This document shows, piece by piece, positions 11,098-20,729 of a stretch of DNA of 49,110 nucleotides. The translations under genes and the position numbers were made by a program. The notes beneath the pieces were generated by a model. The model was not told the origin of the DNA. It saw nothing but the letters and a program-made list of their open reading frames with translations, and ran no database searches. The first letter of the stretch is position 1. Each line of letters opens with the position of its first letter. The stretch lies in NCBI GenBank assembly GCA_022820945.1, contig JAJEEP010000109.1:1-49110 (forward strand). The letters run 5' to 3'. Source of the stretch: Alphaproteobacteria bacterium (GTDB lineage Bacteria; Pseudomonadota; Alphaproteobacteria; UBA828).

Positions 11098-12464
11098 GGT
11101 GCAGCCTCCTTCGACGCGGCAGACGGCTCGACGGGAACCAGCGCACGGAACCGATCGCCGCGCTGCTCGAAGTCGCGGAACTGGTCGAACGATGCGCAGG
11201 CAGGCGAAAACAGGACCACGGTACCGTCGCGCCCGTTGCTGCATGCGGCATCGAGGGCGGCTGCCACCGCGCGGTCGAGCGTGCCGCAGCGGGTCACCGG
11301 CAACCGGCCTTCGAGCGTGGCGGCGAAGCCGTCTTCCGCCTCGCCGATGAGGAAGGCGTGGGCGATATGCGAGAACAGAGGCGCGATGGCGTCGAGCCCG
11401 CCCTCCTTGGGCCGCCCGCCGGCGATCCAGTAGACGTTGTCGAAGCAGGCGATGGCCCGCGCCGCCGCTTCGGCATTCGTGGCCTTGCTGTCGTTGATGA
11501 CCGGGATGCCGCTGACGCTGCCGATTCTCTCCATGCGGTGCGGCAGGCCGGGGAAGTCGAGAAGCGCCGGCACAAGACGCTCGCGCGCGAGCCCGCAGGC
11601 CCGCGCCGCCGCGTAGGCCGCCGCCGCGTTCTGCCAGTTGTGCGGGCCCGGCAGCGCCGCCGCGCGCGTGAGGTCGCAGACAGACTCGCCGTCTTCGTGG
11701 AGGAGGCCGTTCACGACGGATACGCCGTGGCGCGACGGTCGCTCAACTGTCACCGAAGTCACGTGGAGCTGGTCTCGCGCCACGAGCGCGTCACGGACGT
11801 GGCGCGAGATCGCATCGTCGATGCCGAGGACGGCGGTCCGGAGCCGGCCGGGGCGGAAGACCTGACGCTTCGCCTCGACGTAGGCTGCCATCGTCCCGTG
11901 GCGGTCCAGATGATCCGGGGCCACGTTCAAGAGCACAGCGATGTCGAAGGTCGCCTCGACGGTGAGGTCGAGCTGGTAGGAGGAGAGCTCAAGGACGATT
12001 GTCCCGTCCCCCGGCACCGGCGTTAGATCGAGCGCGGGCGTCCCCAGATTACCGCCTACGCGGATGTGGCGGGCACCGCCGGCGTGAAGCAGGTGACCGA
12101 TGAGCGCCGTGGTCGTCGACTTTCCGTTGGTGCCGGTCACGGCGACGTAGCGGGGCTCCGGCAGCGTGCGCCAGAGAAGCTCGATATCGCCCACCACTTC
12201 GACGCCGGCGTCGTGCGCAGCCGCGATCATCGGGTGCGTCAGCGGCACGCCGGGGCTCGGCACCAGGGCGGCGATCCCGTCCTCGGGCCCGGCGGGTCGG
12301 ACCTCGAAGCCCTGATCGCGTGCCGCCGACCGCGCATCCGGCGCATCGTCCCAGCAGATCACGCGGGCGCCGCCGGCACCGAGCGCCCGCGCGGCGGCGA
12401 GGCCGGAGCGCGCGAGCCCGAGCACGGCGACGGTGCGGTTGCGGTAGAGGGGGACCCGGATCAC
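11085..12464 (-). CDS. murD: UDP-N-acetylmuramoylalanine--D-glutamate ligase MurD
   Basis: Second Mur ligase, adding D-Glu; 459 aa, cytoplasmic. The N-terminal Rossmann motif VAVLGLARSGLAAA, the ATP loop VTGTNGKSTTTALI and the C-domain element VINDSKATNAEA are all present. The start is a GTG at 12464 with GAGGTGA just upstream and only 4 nt after the mraY stop. It ends by overlapping the ftsW start. Confidence 0.97.
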   Translation of the reverse strand: MIRVPLYRNRTVAVLGLARSGLAAARALGAGGARVICWDDAPDARSAARDQGFEVRPAGPEDGIAALVPSPGVPLTHPMIAAAHDAGVEVVGDIELLWRTLPEPRYVAVTGTNGKSTTTALIGHLLHAGGARHIRVGGNLGTPALDLTPVPGDGTIVLELSSYQLDLTVEATFDIAVLLNVAPDHLDRHGTMAAYVEAKRQVFRPGRLRTAVLGIDDAISRHVRDALVARDQLHVTSVTVERPSRHGVSVVNGLLHEDGESVCDLTRAAALPGPHNWQNAAAAYAAARACGLARERLVPALLDFPGLPHRMERIGSVSGIPVINDSKATNAEAAARAIACFDNVYWIAGGRPKEGGLDAIAPLFSHIAHAFLIGEAEDGFAATLEGRLPVTRCGTLDRAVAAALDAACSNGRDGTVVLFSPACASFDQFRDFEQRGDRFRALVPVEPSAASKEAAPWTR

Positions 12465-12468
12465 TGGC

Positions 12469-13554
12469 TCACCTCAGCTTCAGGGTCGAAAGCCCGATCA
12501 GGGCGAGAATCACGGCAATCACCCAAAAGCGGATGACGATGGTGGGCTCCGCGACCCCCTTCTGCTCGAAGTGATGGTGCAGCGGCGCCATGGCGAAGAC
12601 CCGCCGCCCAAGGAGCTTGAACGAGGCGACTTGCACGATCACCGAGACCGCTTCCAACACGAACAGTCCGCCCACGATGGCGAGCACAATCTCGTGCTTG
12701 GTCATCACGGCGATGAGGCCTAACGCCGCGCCTGTGGAGAGCGAGCCGGTGTCGCCCATGAAGACCATCGCCGGCGGCGCGTTGAACCAGAGGAAGCCCA
12801 GCCCCGCACCCACCAGGGCGCCGCAGAACACCGCCAGTTCGCCGGTGCCGGCCACGTGGTGGACCTGCAGGTATTCCGTGAACACGGTGTTGCCGACCAC
12901 GTAGGCGATTAGCGCGAAGCACGCGGCGGCGATCATGATCGGCACGATCGCGAGCCCGTCGAGACCGTCGGTCAGGTTGACCGCATTGGACGAGCCGATC
13001 ACCACGAAGGCAGCGAAGGGCACCGAGAACCAGCCGATGTCCAGCAGCACCGACTTGACGAAGGGCAGCGCGAGACCGTGATCGAGCGGCGCCTCCAGGA
13101 TCATCGTGACCCAGAAGACACCCCCGACCGCGAGCACCAGCTCGGCTGCGACCTTGACGCGAATGTTCAGGCCGCGGTGGCTGCGGTTCAGCAGCTTCAT
13201 CGCGTCGTCGGTAAAGCCGATGGCGCCGAAGCCGATCGTGACCACCAGCAGCGCCCAGATGAGCGGGTTGGTCATGTCGGCCCAGAGCAGCGTCGAGACC
13301 GTGACGGCGAGGAGGATGATCACCCCGCCCATGGTCGGCGTCCCCGCCTTGGCGGCGTGGCTCTCCGGCCCGTCGCTGCGGATCGGCTGCCCGTGCTCCT
13401 GACGCGCGCGCAGCAGGCGGATCAGCGGGGGGCCGAAGGCGAAGCTGATGAGCAGCGCGGTCAGCACCGCCGCGCCGGTACGGAACGTCAGATATTGGAA
13501 TACGTTGAAGATGCCGACCGAGTCCGAGAGCGGATACAGCAGGTTGAAGAACAT
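12469..13554 (-). CDS. mraY: Phospho-N-acetylmuramoyl-pentapeptide transferase MraY
   Basis: Polytopic inner-membrane transferase that makes lipid I from UDP-MurNAc-pentapeptide and undecaprenyl phosphate; 361 aa, the standard length. Family signatures are [15 protein letters not shown] near residue 70, GFTDDAMKL (Asp pair of the active site), [27 protein letters not shown] and the C-terminal [11 protein letters not shown]. About ten hydrophobic segments are visible. It lies 21 nt after murF and 4 nt before murD. Confidence 0.98.
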   Translation of the reverse strand: MFFNLLYPLSDSVGIFNVFQYLTFRTGAAVLTALLISFAFGPPLIRLLRARQEHGQPIRSDGPESHAAKAGTPTMGGVIILLAVTVSTLLWADMTNPLIWALLVVTIGFGAIGFTDDAMKLLNRSHRGLNIRVKVAAELVLAVGGVFWVTMILEAPLDHGLALPFVKSVLLDIGWFSVPFAAFVVIGSSNAVNLTDGLDGLAIVPIMIAAACFALIAYVVGNTVFTEYLQVHHVAGTGELAVFCGALVGAGLGFLWFNAPPAMVFMGDTGSLSTGAALGLIAVMTKHEIVLAIVGGLFVLEAVSVIVQVASFKLLGRRVFAMAPLHHHFEQKGVAEPTIVIRFWVIAVILALIGLSTLKLR

Positions 13555-13575
13555 CGCTCGGCTCGCCTTTCCCAG

Positions 13576-15006
13576 TCATGGCCGGCGAGCGGCCGACGCG
13601 TCGGCGGCGAGCTGCCGCACGATCGGCCCCATACGACTGCCGAGCGAGCCCTTGACCAGAACGACGTCGCCGGCGCGGATCTCCGCGCGCAGGGTGTCGA
13701 TCAGGCTTTCCGCGTCGGGCGCGTGGACGCCGCGCCGGGCGGGGTCGAGGGCGGTGTGGAGGTGGGCCATCAGCGGGCCCGCGGTGTAGACGAGGTCGAT
13801 CCCTGCCGCCTCCAGATCGTCGGCGAGTTCGACGTGCCAGCGCACCGCGTCCTCGCCGAGCTCCAGCATGTCGCCGAGGACGGCGATCCGCCGTCCACCA
13901 GACGCGAGCGGCGCGGTCTCGGCGAGCGTTCCGATCGCGGCGCTGACGGCCGCCGGGCTCGCGTTGTAGCTCTCGTCGATCAGCTCGTAGGCGCCGCCCT
14001 GGATCGGAATGCGGTAGCGCACACCCCGGCCCGCCACCGGCGCGACTGCACCCAGCGCCCAGGCGGCCTGCTCGACCGGCGCATCGGCAGCCCGGATGCA
14101 GGCCAGCGCGCCCACGCTGTTCAGCGCCCAGTGCCGGCCCGAGAAGGCGATCTCGTAGTCGATCTCGTCCCCGTCGATGGCGGCGGTCACGGTGCCACCG
14201 GACTCGGCGGGGTGCCAGGCGCGGAGGCGCGCATCGGCTTGCGCGCTCTCGCCGAACGAGACGATCCGCCCTGCGCCGGCGCTGCGCGCGGCGGCAGCCA
14301 GGCGCTCGAAGTAAGCGTTGTCACGGTTCAGCACGGCCGTGCCGCCCGGCTCGAGCCCCTCGAAGATCTCGGCCTTGGCGTCGGCGACGGCATCGAGGCC
14401 GGTGAAGAACTCAGTATGGACCGCCGCGATCGTGGTGATCAGCGCGGTGTGCGGGCGGACCAGGCGCGAGAGCGGGGCGATCTCACCGGGGTGGTTCATG
14501 CCGAGTTCGAACACGCCGTAGGCGGCGTCCTGCGGCAAACGCGCGAGGCTCAGCGGCGCGCCAACATGGTTGTTGAGGTTGCCCGCGCTTGCGTGCGTGG
14601 GGCCGCAGCCGGCGAGCGCGCCAGCCAGCAGCTCCTTGGTCCCGGTCTTGCCGACGCTGCCCGTGACCGCAACGACGTGGGCGTTGCTCCGCTCGCGGGC
14701 GCGGGCGGCGAGGGTGCGGAGACCCTCGAAGGTATCGACGACCAGCAGCAGCGGCGCGCCCTCGGGCCGCGCGTCCAACCGGCGGCTTACCATCGCTGCC
14801 GCGGCCTCGCGGTCGAACGCGGCCTGCACGTAGTCGTGGCCGTCATGGTTAGGGCCCGCGAGCGCGACGAACAGGTCTCCCGCCTCGACGCTGCGGCTGT
14901 CGATGGAGACGCCGGTCGCGTTCCAGGGCTCGGGCGCCTCCCCGCCGGTGGCGTTGGCAGCCTCCGCCGAGGTCCACAGCGGGACGTTATGAAGAGGCCG
15001 GCTCAT
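13576..15006 (-). CDS. murF: UDP-MurNAc-tripeptide--D-alanyl-D-alanine ligase MurF
   Basis: Last Mur ligase, attaching the D-Ala-D-Ala made by Ddl; 476 aa, cytoplasmic. The ATP loop reads VTGSVGKTGTKELL. The DDESYNASPxS-type motif appears as IDESYNASPAAVSAA, and LNNHVGAPLSLARL and ELGMNHPGEIAPL are characteristic of MurF rather than other Mur ligases. The ATG at 15006 overlaps the murE stop as ATGA. Confidence 0.97.
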   Translation of the reverse strand: MSRPLHNVPLWTSAEAANATGGEAPEPWNATGVSIDSRSVEAGDLFVALAGPNHDGHDYVQAAFDREAAAAMVSRRLDARPEGAPLLLVVDTFEGLRTLAARARERSNAHVVAVTGSVGKTGTKELLAGALAGCGPTHASAGNLNNHVGAPLSLARLPQDAAYGVFELGMNHPGEIAPLSRLVRPHTALITTIAAVHTEFFTGLDAVADAKAEIFEGLEPGGTAVLNRDNAYFERLAAAARSAGAGRIVSFGESAQADARLRAWHPAESGGTVTAAIDGDEIDYEIAFSGRHWALNSVGALACIRAADAPVEQAAWALGAVAPVAGRGVRYRIPIQGGAYELIDESYNASPAAVSAAIGTLAETAPLASGGRRIAVLGDMLELGEDAVRWHVELADDLEAAGIDLVYTAGPLMAHLHTALDPARRGVHAPDAESLIDTLRAEIRAGDVVLVKGSLGSRMGPIVRQLAADASAARRP

Positions 15007-16457
15007 GCCGCCCGCCCGCCGGCGATTTCAGCCACGGCACACCGCGCGACGCCGACATCGTCGAACGCGATGGCGCGCTCGCCCACAATCTGCTCCCGCT
15101 CGTGGCCCTTGCCGGCAATGAGGAGGCCGTCGCCCGAACCGAGCCCTTCGATGGAAATACGGATGGCCTCGGCGCGATCGCCGATCTCCACGGCACCGGG
15201 GCAGGTGTCGAGGATCGCGCGGCGGATTGCCGCCGGGTTCTCACGGCGGGGGTTGTCGTCGGTGACGATCGCCCGGTCGGCGAAGCGCGCGGCGATCTCG
15301 CCCATCTCGCGCCGCTTGCCGACGTCCCGCTCGCCGCCGCAGCCGAAGACCACCACCAGCGTGCCCGGAACCAGGGGGCGCACGGAAGCGAGCGCCGTGG
15401 CCAGAGCGTCAGGCGTGTGTGCGTAGTCCACGAAGACGGCGGCGCCGGCAGGATGGCCCGCGACCCGTTGCAGCCTGCCCGGCACGCCCTCCACACCATG
15501 GAGCGCCTGGATCGCGTCCGCCGCGTCCACGCCGGTTGCCAGTGCGAGGCCGAGCGCCGCCAGCGCGTTCAGGGCCTGAAACGCGCCGGGGAGCGGCAGG
15601 GCGACCTCGTGCACCGCGCCGGCGACGGCAATGCTGAGCCGCTGCCCCGCCTGGGTATCGCGCCGGGCCAGGAGCCGAATATCCGCGTGGCCGGTGCCGA
15701 AGGTGAGCACGCGCTGTCCGCGCGCCCGGCAGCGCTCGGCGAGGCCCGCAACACGCTCGTCGTCGGCGTTGAGCACGGCGGTCCCGTCCGCCGCCATGAC
15801 CCGCTCGAAGAGGCCCGCCTTGGCCGCGAAATAGGCGTCGGCGTCCGGGTGGTAATCCATGTGGTCGCGGGTGACGTTGGTGAAGGCCGCCGCCGCGACG
15901 CGCACCCCGTCCAGCCGGTACTGCGCGAGCCCGTGACTGGATGCTTCCAGCGCCAGATGGTCGATGCCGTGTTCCGAGAGCTCGGCGAGCACCCGATGCA
16001 GCTCGATCGGATCCGGTGTGGTGTGCCGCAGCGGCCGCAATTCGCCTTCCGCATTCACGCCAAGGGTGCCGAGGGAGGCCGCCTTGCGGCCCGACGCCCG
16101 CCAGATCTGGCGAGTAAAATCCGACACCGAGGTCTTGCCGTTGGTGCCGGTGACGCAGACCACGACTTCCGGTTGAGAGCCGTAGTAATGCGCGGCAGCG
16201 ACTGCGAGCCGGAGACGTGGGTTAGGGTCCGTCACCAGGCTGATCCCCCCTGCGAGGGCGGGATCGGTTCCCTCGGGCGCGAGCACGGCGGTCGCACCGC
16301 GCGCCAGTGCATCGGGGATGAAGTCGACACCATTGGCTCGCGTGCCGGGGAGCGCCGCGAACAGGTAATCCGGCTGCACGTCGCGCGAATCCGAGGCAAG
16401 GCCCGCGATCTCCACGTCGCTGGCCGCCGACCGGGGGATCAACTCAGAAAGACGCAT
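15003..16457 (-). CDS. murE: UDP-MurNAc-dipeptide--meso-diaminopimelate ligase MurE
   Basis: Third Mur ligase; 484 aa from the ATG at 16457, whose first residues MRLSELIP are typical. A 17-residue in-frame extension upstream lies inside ftsI. The N-terminal LASDSRDVQPDYLFAALPG, the ATP loop VTGTNGKTSVSDF and VDYAHTPDAL are present. TDDNPRRENP contains the DNPR motif that marks specificity for meso-diaminopimelate, so the cell wall should be of the DAP type. It overlaps the ftsI end by 14 nt and the murF start by 4 nt. Confidence 0.97.
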   Translation of the reverse strand: MRLSELIPRSAASDVEIAGLASDSRDVQPDYLFAALPGTRANGVDFIPDALARGATAVLAPEGTDPALAGGISLVTDPNPRLRLAVAAAHYYGSQPEVVVCVTGTNGKTSVSDFTRQIWRASGRKAASLGTLGVNAEGELRPLRHTTPDPIELHRVLAELSEHGIDHLALEASSHGLAQYRLDGVRVAAAAFTNVTRDHMDYHPDADAYFAAKAGLFERVMAADGTAVLNADDERVAGLAERCRARGQRVLTFGTGHADIRLLARRDTQAGQRLSIAVAGAVHEVALPLPGAFQALNALAALGLALATGVDAADAIQALHGVEGVPGRLQRVAGHPAGAAVFVDYAHTPDALATALASVRPLVPGTLVVVFGCGGERDVGKRREMGEIAARFADRAIVTDDNPRRENPAAIRRAILDTCPGAVEIGDRAEAIRISIEGLGSGDGLLIAGKGHEREQIVGERAIAFDDVGVARCAVAEIAGGRAA

Positions 16458-18183
16458 GACGCCCCCCGGCGTCCCGCCAGGCGAACTCGGGCTGCTCTTC
16501 GATCTCATCGGGCTCGACGATGGCCGGAATGCCGAGAAGCGGCGCGATGCGCTCGATGACCGCGCCGGCGACCGGTGCAGCGGTCCAGCCCGCCGTCGCG
16601 AAGCCGTAGGTCTCCTTGGTCCCCTTGGGCTCGTCCATCATCGTGAGCACCGCGTAGCGGGGCCGGTCGATGGGAAAAACGCCCACGAAGTTGGTGATCA
16701 TGCTGTCGCGTTTGTATTTGCCACCGATGGCCTTCTCGGCGGTGCCGGTCTTGCCGCCCACCAGGTAGCCGGGAACCGCCGCATTCTTGCCTGTGCCCTC
16801 GGCCACCACGGCGTAGAGCAGCATCCGCATGACGGCGGAGGTCTCTGCGCTGATCACCCGCCTTTGAACCAGAGGTGCTCCCGGTTCGCGTTTCAGCAGC
16901 GTCGGCGTCACGGTGACGCCGCCGTTGACCAGCGCGGCGTAGTTCGCGATCAGGTGCACGGGAGTTACGGCGAGCCCGTGACCGTAGCTCACCGTCATCG
17001 TGGTGTGCTCGGACCAGCGCCGGGGCGCGAGGGGCCGGCCGCGCTCGGATGTCTCCAGCGGCATTCGCTCGAACATGCCGAGCGTCTCGAGGAAGGCCCT
17101 CTGACGCTCGCCACCCACCTCCACTGCCATCCGCGCTGCGCCGATGTTGGAGGAATGGATGAGGATCTCCGGCACCGTCAGCCAGCGGTTCTCGGGATGA
17201 TGGTCGCGGATCAGGTAGCGCGAGACCCTGAGCGGCTCGGTGGCGTCGTAGCTGTCCTCGATGCCGGCGATGTCGAGGTCGAGAGCCATAGCAATGGTGA
17301 AGGGCTTGAAGGTGGAGCCGAGCTCGTAGGTACCCAGCGTGGCGCGGTTGAAGAGAGACTCGGCCGGGCTGCGATCCGGTGCCTTGGGATCGAACGACGG
17401 GAGGCTCACCAGGGCCAGCAGCTCGCCGGTCTCCACGTCCATCACCATGCCGGCGGCGCCGAGCGCGCGATGGGCGGTCATGGTGTCCTGAAGCGCTTGG
17501 GCGAGAGCGTGCTGGACCCGGATATCGAGCGAAAGCGCGAGCGGGCCGCTGTGCGCTTCGGCACGCCGCCGCAGCTCCGCGTCGGCCGCCTTTTCGACGC
17601 CGGCGAGACCGCGATTGTCCACGTCCGTGAACCCGACCGCGTGGGCGAAGAGGCGCCCTTGCGGATAGACGCGCTGCTCCTGGCGTTCCAGCCAGAGGCC
17701 GGGGATGCCGAGCCGGTTGATGGCGTGCGCCTGCTCCGGCGTGAGGTCGTGCCGCAACAGGGCGGTCTTCTTGCCGGAGGCGATGAGGGAGGCCGTGCGC
17801 TCCGGGTCGAGATCGGGAAACAGGCGACCGAGCGCGGCCGCCGTCTCCTCGCGATCGAAGATCTTGCCGGGCTCGACGTAGAGGGCATGCGTGGGAAGGT
17901 TCGACGCCAGGAGGACGCCGTTGCGGTCCACGATGTCGGCCCGTGCGGCCGGGTCGAAGGCGCTCGCGTCTCCTGCGGTGCTGATGACGACGGGCGCGCC
18001 GATCACCGCCACGTCGAGCGTGCGAACCACCAGCGCACAGAAGCAGAGCAGGAAGATCACGCCGGTCGCCAGCAGGCGGCCACGCGCGCGCTCCAGCAGC
18101 GCAGGCTGTGTTTGCGCTTCCGTGCCTTCGCGGCCGGAAGTCGAACCGCGGCGCCACCAGCGCTGTGTCGCCAGGTCCTTCAC
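16444..18183 (-). CDS. ftsI: Septal transpeptidase FtsI (PBP3)
   Basis: Class B penicillin-binding protein that cross-links septal peptidoglycan together with FtsW; 579 aa. One N-terminal membrane segment (LLATGVIFLLCFCALVV) is followed by the pedestal domain and the transpeptidase domain with its three active-site motifs: STFK (in ELGSTFKPFT), SSN (in IHSSNIGAAR) and KTG (in VGGKTGTAEK). The start is the GTG at 18183, overlapping the ftsL stop as GTGA; an in-frame extension upstream runs through ftsL and is not used. The C-terminal tail after the KTG region is of normal length. Confidence 0.97.
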   Translation of the reverse strand: MKDLATQRWWRRGSTSGREGTEAQTQPALLERARGRLLATGVIFLLCFCALVVRTLDVAVIGAPVVISTAGDASAFDPAARADIVDRNGVLLASNLPTHALYVEPGKIFDREETAAALGRLFPDLDPERTASLIASGKKTALLRHDLTPEQAHAINRLGIPGLWLERQEQRVYPQGRLFAHAVGFTDVDNRGLAGVEKAADAELRRRAEAHSGPLALSLDIRVQHALAQALQDTMTAHRALGAAGMVMDVETGELLALVSLPSFDPKAPDRSPAESLFNRATLGTYELGSTFKPFTIAMALDLDIAGIEDSYDATEPLRVSRYLIRDHHPENRWLTVPEILIHSSNIGAARMAVEVGGERQRAFLETLGMFERMPLETSERGRPLAPRRWSEHTTMTVSYGHGLAVTPVHLIANYAALVNGGVTVTPTLLKREPGAPLVQRRVISAETSAVMRMLLYAVVAEGTGKNAAVPGYLVGGKTGTAEKAIGGKYKRDSMITNFVGVFPIDRPRYAVLTMMDEPKGTKETYGFATAGWTAAPVAGAVIERIAPLLGIPAIVEPDEIEEQPEFAWRDAGGRHASF

Positions 18184-18497
18184 CGCTCGGCATCCCCGCT
18201 GATCGGCAACACCAGTGCGGAAGGACCGACAGGCCGTTGCGGCAGCCACCGGACCTGCGCGGGCGCCACCGGCTCGAGCGGCAAGTTGCGCTCGGCCAGG
18301 GCCGCGAGCCTGGCCGGGCGGGTGAGGTAGCTCCACTCGGAGCGAAGCACCCGGATTGCCTCGACGTGGCTCTGACGCTCGTGCTCGAGCGCCGCGAGCT
18401 CGCGCTCCAGCCCCCTCACCTCGTGCTTGACGAGGAAGAGGGCGAGCATCGCGACGACGAACGTTGCGATCGATATGAGGACCAGGTGCCGCATCAT
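18180..18497 (-). CDS. ftsL: Cell division protein FtsL
   Basis: Short bitopic divisome protein, 105 aa, with FtsI-activating function as part of the FtsQLB complex. One membrane segment (LVLISIATFVVAMLALFLV) is followed by a heptad-like coiled coil (about residues 28-60) rich in Leu and Glu, then a Pro-rich C-terminus. The ATG at 18497 overlaps the rsmH stop (ATGA); a second ATG is the next codon. Identification rests on size, topology and position between rsmH and ftsI, because FtsL sequences are poorly conserved. Confidence 0.9.
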   Translation of the reverse strand: MMRHLVLISIATFVVAMLALFLVKHEVRGLERELAALEHERQSHVEAIRVLRSEWSYLTRPARLAALAERNLPLEPVAPAQVRWLPQRPVGPSALVLPISGDAER

Positions 18498-19465
18498 GCG
18501 ACCAGCCTCTCGTGCCACGGCGGCGCGCCGGTGCGCTCGGCCGCCCGCAGCCGTGCCGAGCGCGCCCGCGGGTTGGCCGTGACTTCTGCCCCGTCCGGCT
18601 TGCGCGCCCGGCGGGTCAGCAGTGTGAAGGTCGGATCGGGCGATTTCGTGGCAGCGGGCGGCTCATGGCGATTGGGCTGGCGCCCGCCGCTGCGCTCGCG
18701 GAAGAAACGCTTCACCGGCCGGTCCTCCAGGGAATGGAAGGACACCACGATGGCGCGCCCGCCCGGCCGCAGGAGCCGCTCGATCTGGCGGAGCCCCCGC
18801 TCGATCTCGCCGATTTCGTCGTTAACGCGGAGGCGGAGGGCCATAAAAGTGCGCGTCGCCACGTCGATCCCGCCCGGCCGCCGCCGCGCCACTGCACCCC
18901 GGACGATCTCGGCAAGCTGGCCGGTGCTGGTGATGGGCCCCTCTGCGCGGGCCGCGACGATGGCCCGTGCGATGGCTCGCGCGCGCCGCTCCTCGCCGAA
19001 GCCCGCGATGATCCTGGCCAACGCGGCCTCGGACTCGTTGTTGACCAGGTCGGCAGCCGTCGGCCCCGGATCGTCCCGGTCCATGCGCATGTCCAAGGGC
19101 CCGTCCAGGCGGAACGAGAAGCCCCGCGCGCCGTCGTCGAGCTGGCAAGAGGAGAGGCCGAGATCGAGGGCGATCCCGTCCACCGCACTCACGTGATGGG
19201 GCGCGAGAAGGGTCTCCATCTCGGAGAAGCGGCCGTGGACCAGGATCAGCCGGCCGTCGAACCGGACGGAAAGCGCGTTGCCCGCGCGCAGCGCGTCGGC
19301 ATCGCGGTCGATCCCGTAGACCGTGCAGGAGGCGGCCTCGAGCAGGGCCCGGCTGTATCCGCCGCCGCCGAAGGTGCCATCGATGTAGATACCGCCGTCC
19401 CTGGGCGCGATGAGGGAGAGCATCGCGTCCTTCATCACAGGGATGTGGCCTGGCGGGTCACTCAT
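18494..19465 (-). CDS. rsmH: 16S rRNA (cytosine-1402-N4)-methyltransferase RsmH
   Basis: SAM-dependent N4-methyltransferase acting on C1402 of 16S rRNA in the decoding centre; 323 aa, a normal length. The N-terminal HIPVMKDAML and the SAM-binding DGTFGGGGYSRALLE with GIDRDADAL are clear, followed by the helical insert and VVSFHSLEDRPVKRF near the C-terminus. The ATG at 19465 overlaps the mraZ stop as ATGA. The open frame extends further upstream, through mraZ, without a family match. Confidence 0.97.
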   Translation of the reverse strand: MSDPPGHIPVMKDAMLSLIAPRDGGIYIDGTFGGGGYSRALLEAASCTVYGIDRDADALRAGNALSVRFDGRLILVHGRFSEMETLLAPHHVSAVDGIALDLGLSSCQLDDGARGFSFRLDGPLDMRMDRDDPGPTAADLVNNESEAALARIIAGFGEERRARAIARAIVAARAEGPITSTGQLAEIVRGAVARRRPGGIDVATRTFMALRLRVNDEIGEIERGLRQIERLLRPGGRAIVVSFHSLEDRPVKRFFRERSGGRQPNRHEPPAATKSPDPTFTLLTRRARKPDGAEVTANPRARSARLRAAERTGAPPWHERLVA

Positions 19466-19902
19466 CGATCGCCCTCCGGCGCGGCGGATTGCCCGTCTTC
19501 CGGATTTTTGTCGGCGTCGTACGTTGCGGGGTCCCAGATCTGAAACTCGTGGCCCATACCCACGAATGCGGCATGGGTGGTGATGCCCGCATGGGCAAGC
19601 AGCTCGCTCGGCAGCAGCACGCGACCGTCGGGGTCCAGGGGGAGACGCTGGACGGCAGAGAAGAGCTTCCTGCGTTTCTCGGTGGTATCGGTGTCGAAGG
19701 GATCGTCGGCGCGATAGTTGTCGCTCCACTGCCGGAGCACGTCTTCCTCGCAGCCGGTGAGAGACCTGCTGCCGTCGATGGAGGGATAGACCGCAACACC
19801 GTTGAAGGATTGCCGAGCGAGCTCGTTGCGGAAGGACGCGGGAACGGAGACCCGTCCCTTCCGGTCCACCTTGTTGACGAACGTGTAAGTAAAGAGAGCC
19901 AC
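19462..19902 (-). CDS. mraZ: Transcriptional regulator MraZ
   Basis: DNA-binding protein with two AbrB-like swapped-hairpin repeats; 146 aa. The first repeat is around KVDRKGRVSVPASFRNEL and the second around PLDPDGRVLLPSELLAHAG, both showing the DxxGRVxLP pattern. It starts with GTG at 19902, with AAGGAG 8 nt upstream. MraZ is known to bind TGGG repeats in front of its own gene and repress the mra/dcw operon in several bacteria. A matching repeat array lies 76-108 nt upstream here, so autoregulation of the whole 20-kb unit is likely. Confidence 0.96.
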   Translation of the reverse strand: MALFTYTFVNKVDRKGRVSVPASFRNELARQSFNGVAVYPSIDGSRSLTGCEEDVLRQWSDNYRADDPFDTDTTEKRRKLFSAVQRLPLDPDGRVLLPSELLAHAGITTHAAFVGMGHEFQIWDPATYDADKNPEDGQSAAPEGDR

Positions 19903-19977
19903 CGCGTTGCTCCTTGGGTCGCGCCCCGTTCGTCGTACCTTCGCTCTATGCCGTTCCCGCTCTGATCCGGGATGTCA

Positions 19978-20010
19978 TGGGAATACATGGTACTCTATGG
20001 GAAAACATGG
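19978..20010. promoter_or_regulatory. Candidate MraZ operator: four TGG(G/T) boxes at 10-bp period
   Basis: On the plus strand TGGG (19978), TGGT (19988), TGGG (19998) and TGGT (20008) each begin exactly 10 bp apart, mostly within a CATGG context. MraZ operators in E. coli are short TGGG direct repeats at helical period upstream of mraZ, so spacing, core and place agree. Here the TGGG reads on the strand opposite to mraZ. A possible minus-strand promoter overlapping the array is TTGCAA with TACCAT 18 nt on, which would make the boxes repressive, but that promoter call is weak. Confidence 0.6.
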
Positions 20011-20122
20011 TTGCAAGACATAATTTCAAGTGTTCAGGTGGACCTGCAAAAGCAGCAGTCCGACCTCTCTGACCTGACGACGGATGAAGACCGGCGAGGA
20101 AAAACTAGAGCGCCAGTTACGG

Positions 20123-20145
20123 GGCCGAGGACTCAAGTCTCGGCC
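20123..20145. promoter_or_regulatory. Inverted repeat in the mraZ upstream region
   Basis: Perfect 7-bp arms GGCCGAG (20123-20129) and CTCGGCC (20139-20145) flank 9 bases. An alternative inner pairing, GACT with AGTC, makes two competing folds. No T-run follows on either strand, so this is not a simple terminator. It lies between rnpB and mraZ in the likely leader/promoter zone of the cell-wall operon and contains a GACTC, the GANTC type methylated by CcrM in alphaproteobacteria. Confidence 0.4.
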
Positions 20146-20191
20146 GATATCGACTACGTGTTCTCTTTATGTTCTATTATGGTTATTGAAT

Positions 20192-20214
20192 TCGACTGCA
20201 AAGACAACAGTCGA
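20192..20214. promoter_or_regulatory. Inverted repeat TCGACTG/CAGTCGA
   Basis: Perfect 7-bp arms (20192-20198 and 20208-20214) flank 9 bases in a locally A+T-rich stretch. No U-tract follows in either direction. Possible roles are a processing or termination element for rnpB, which is transcribed towards it, or a regulator site for the mra operon. Confidence 0.35.
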
Positions 20215-20228
20215 TAGTGGAATATCTT

Positions 20229-20268
20229 GCGTACCGGCACTCAGACCCCGCAACATATTGGGGTACGC
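20229..20268 (-). terminator. Hairpin just beyond the rnpB 3' end
   Basis: Arms GCGTACC (20229-20235) and GGTACGC (20262-20268) are perfectly complementary, and an inner CCCC/GGGG pair (20246-20249 with 20260-20263) can compete with them. It begins about 12 nt after the mature RNase P RNA end. There is no clear U-run, so its role as terminator or 3' processing signal is an inference from position. Confidence 0.4.
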
Positions 20269-20278
20269 TGGGAGAGAA

Positions 20279-20690
<412 letters not shown>

Positions 20691-20729
20691 CCCTGACTAC
20701 GCGCGCCCGGAGAGCCGGTCAAGCCCGTC

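Noticed and set aside
13078..15426. 782-codon plus-strand open frame opposite mraY, murF and murE
   Set aside because: Antisense shadow of three certain genes; the composition is rich in Arg, Asp, His and Val without any motif.
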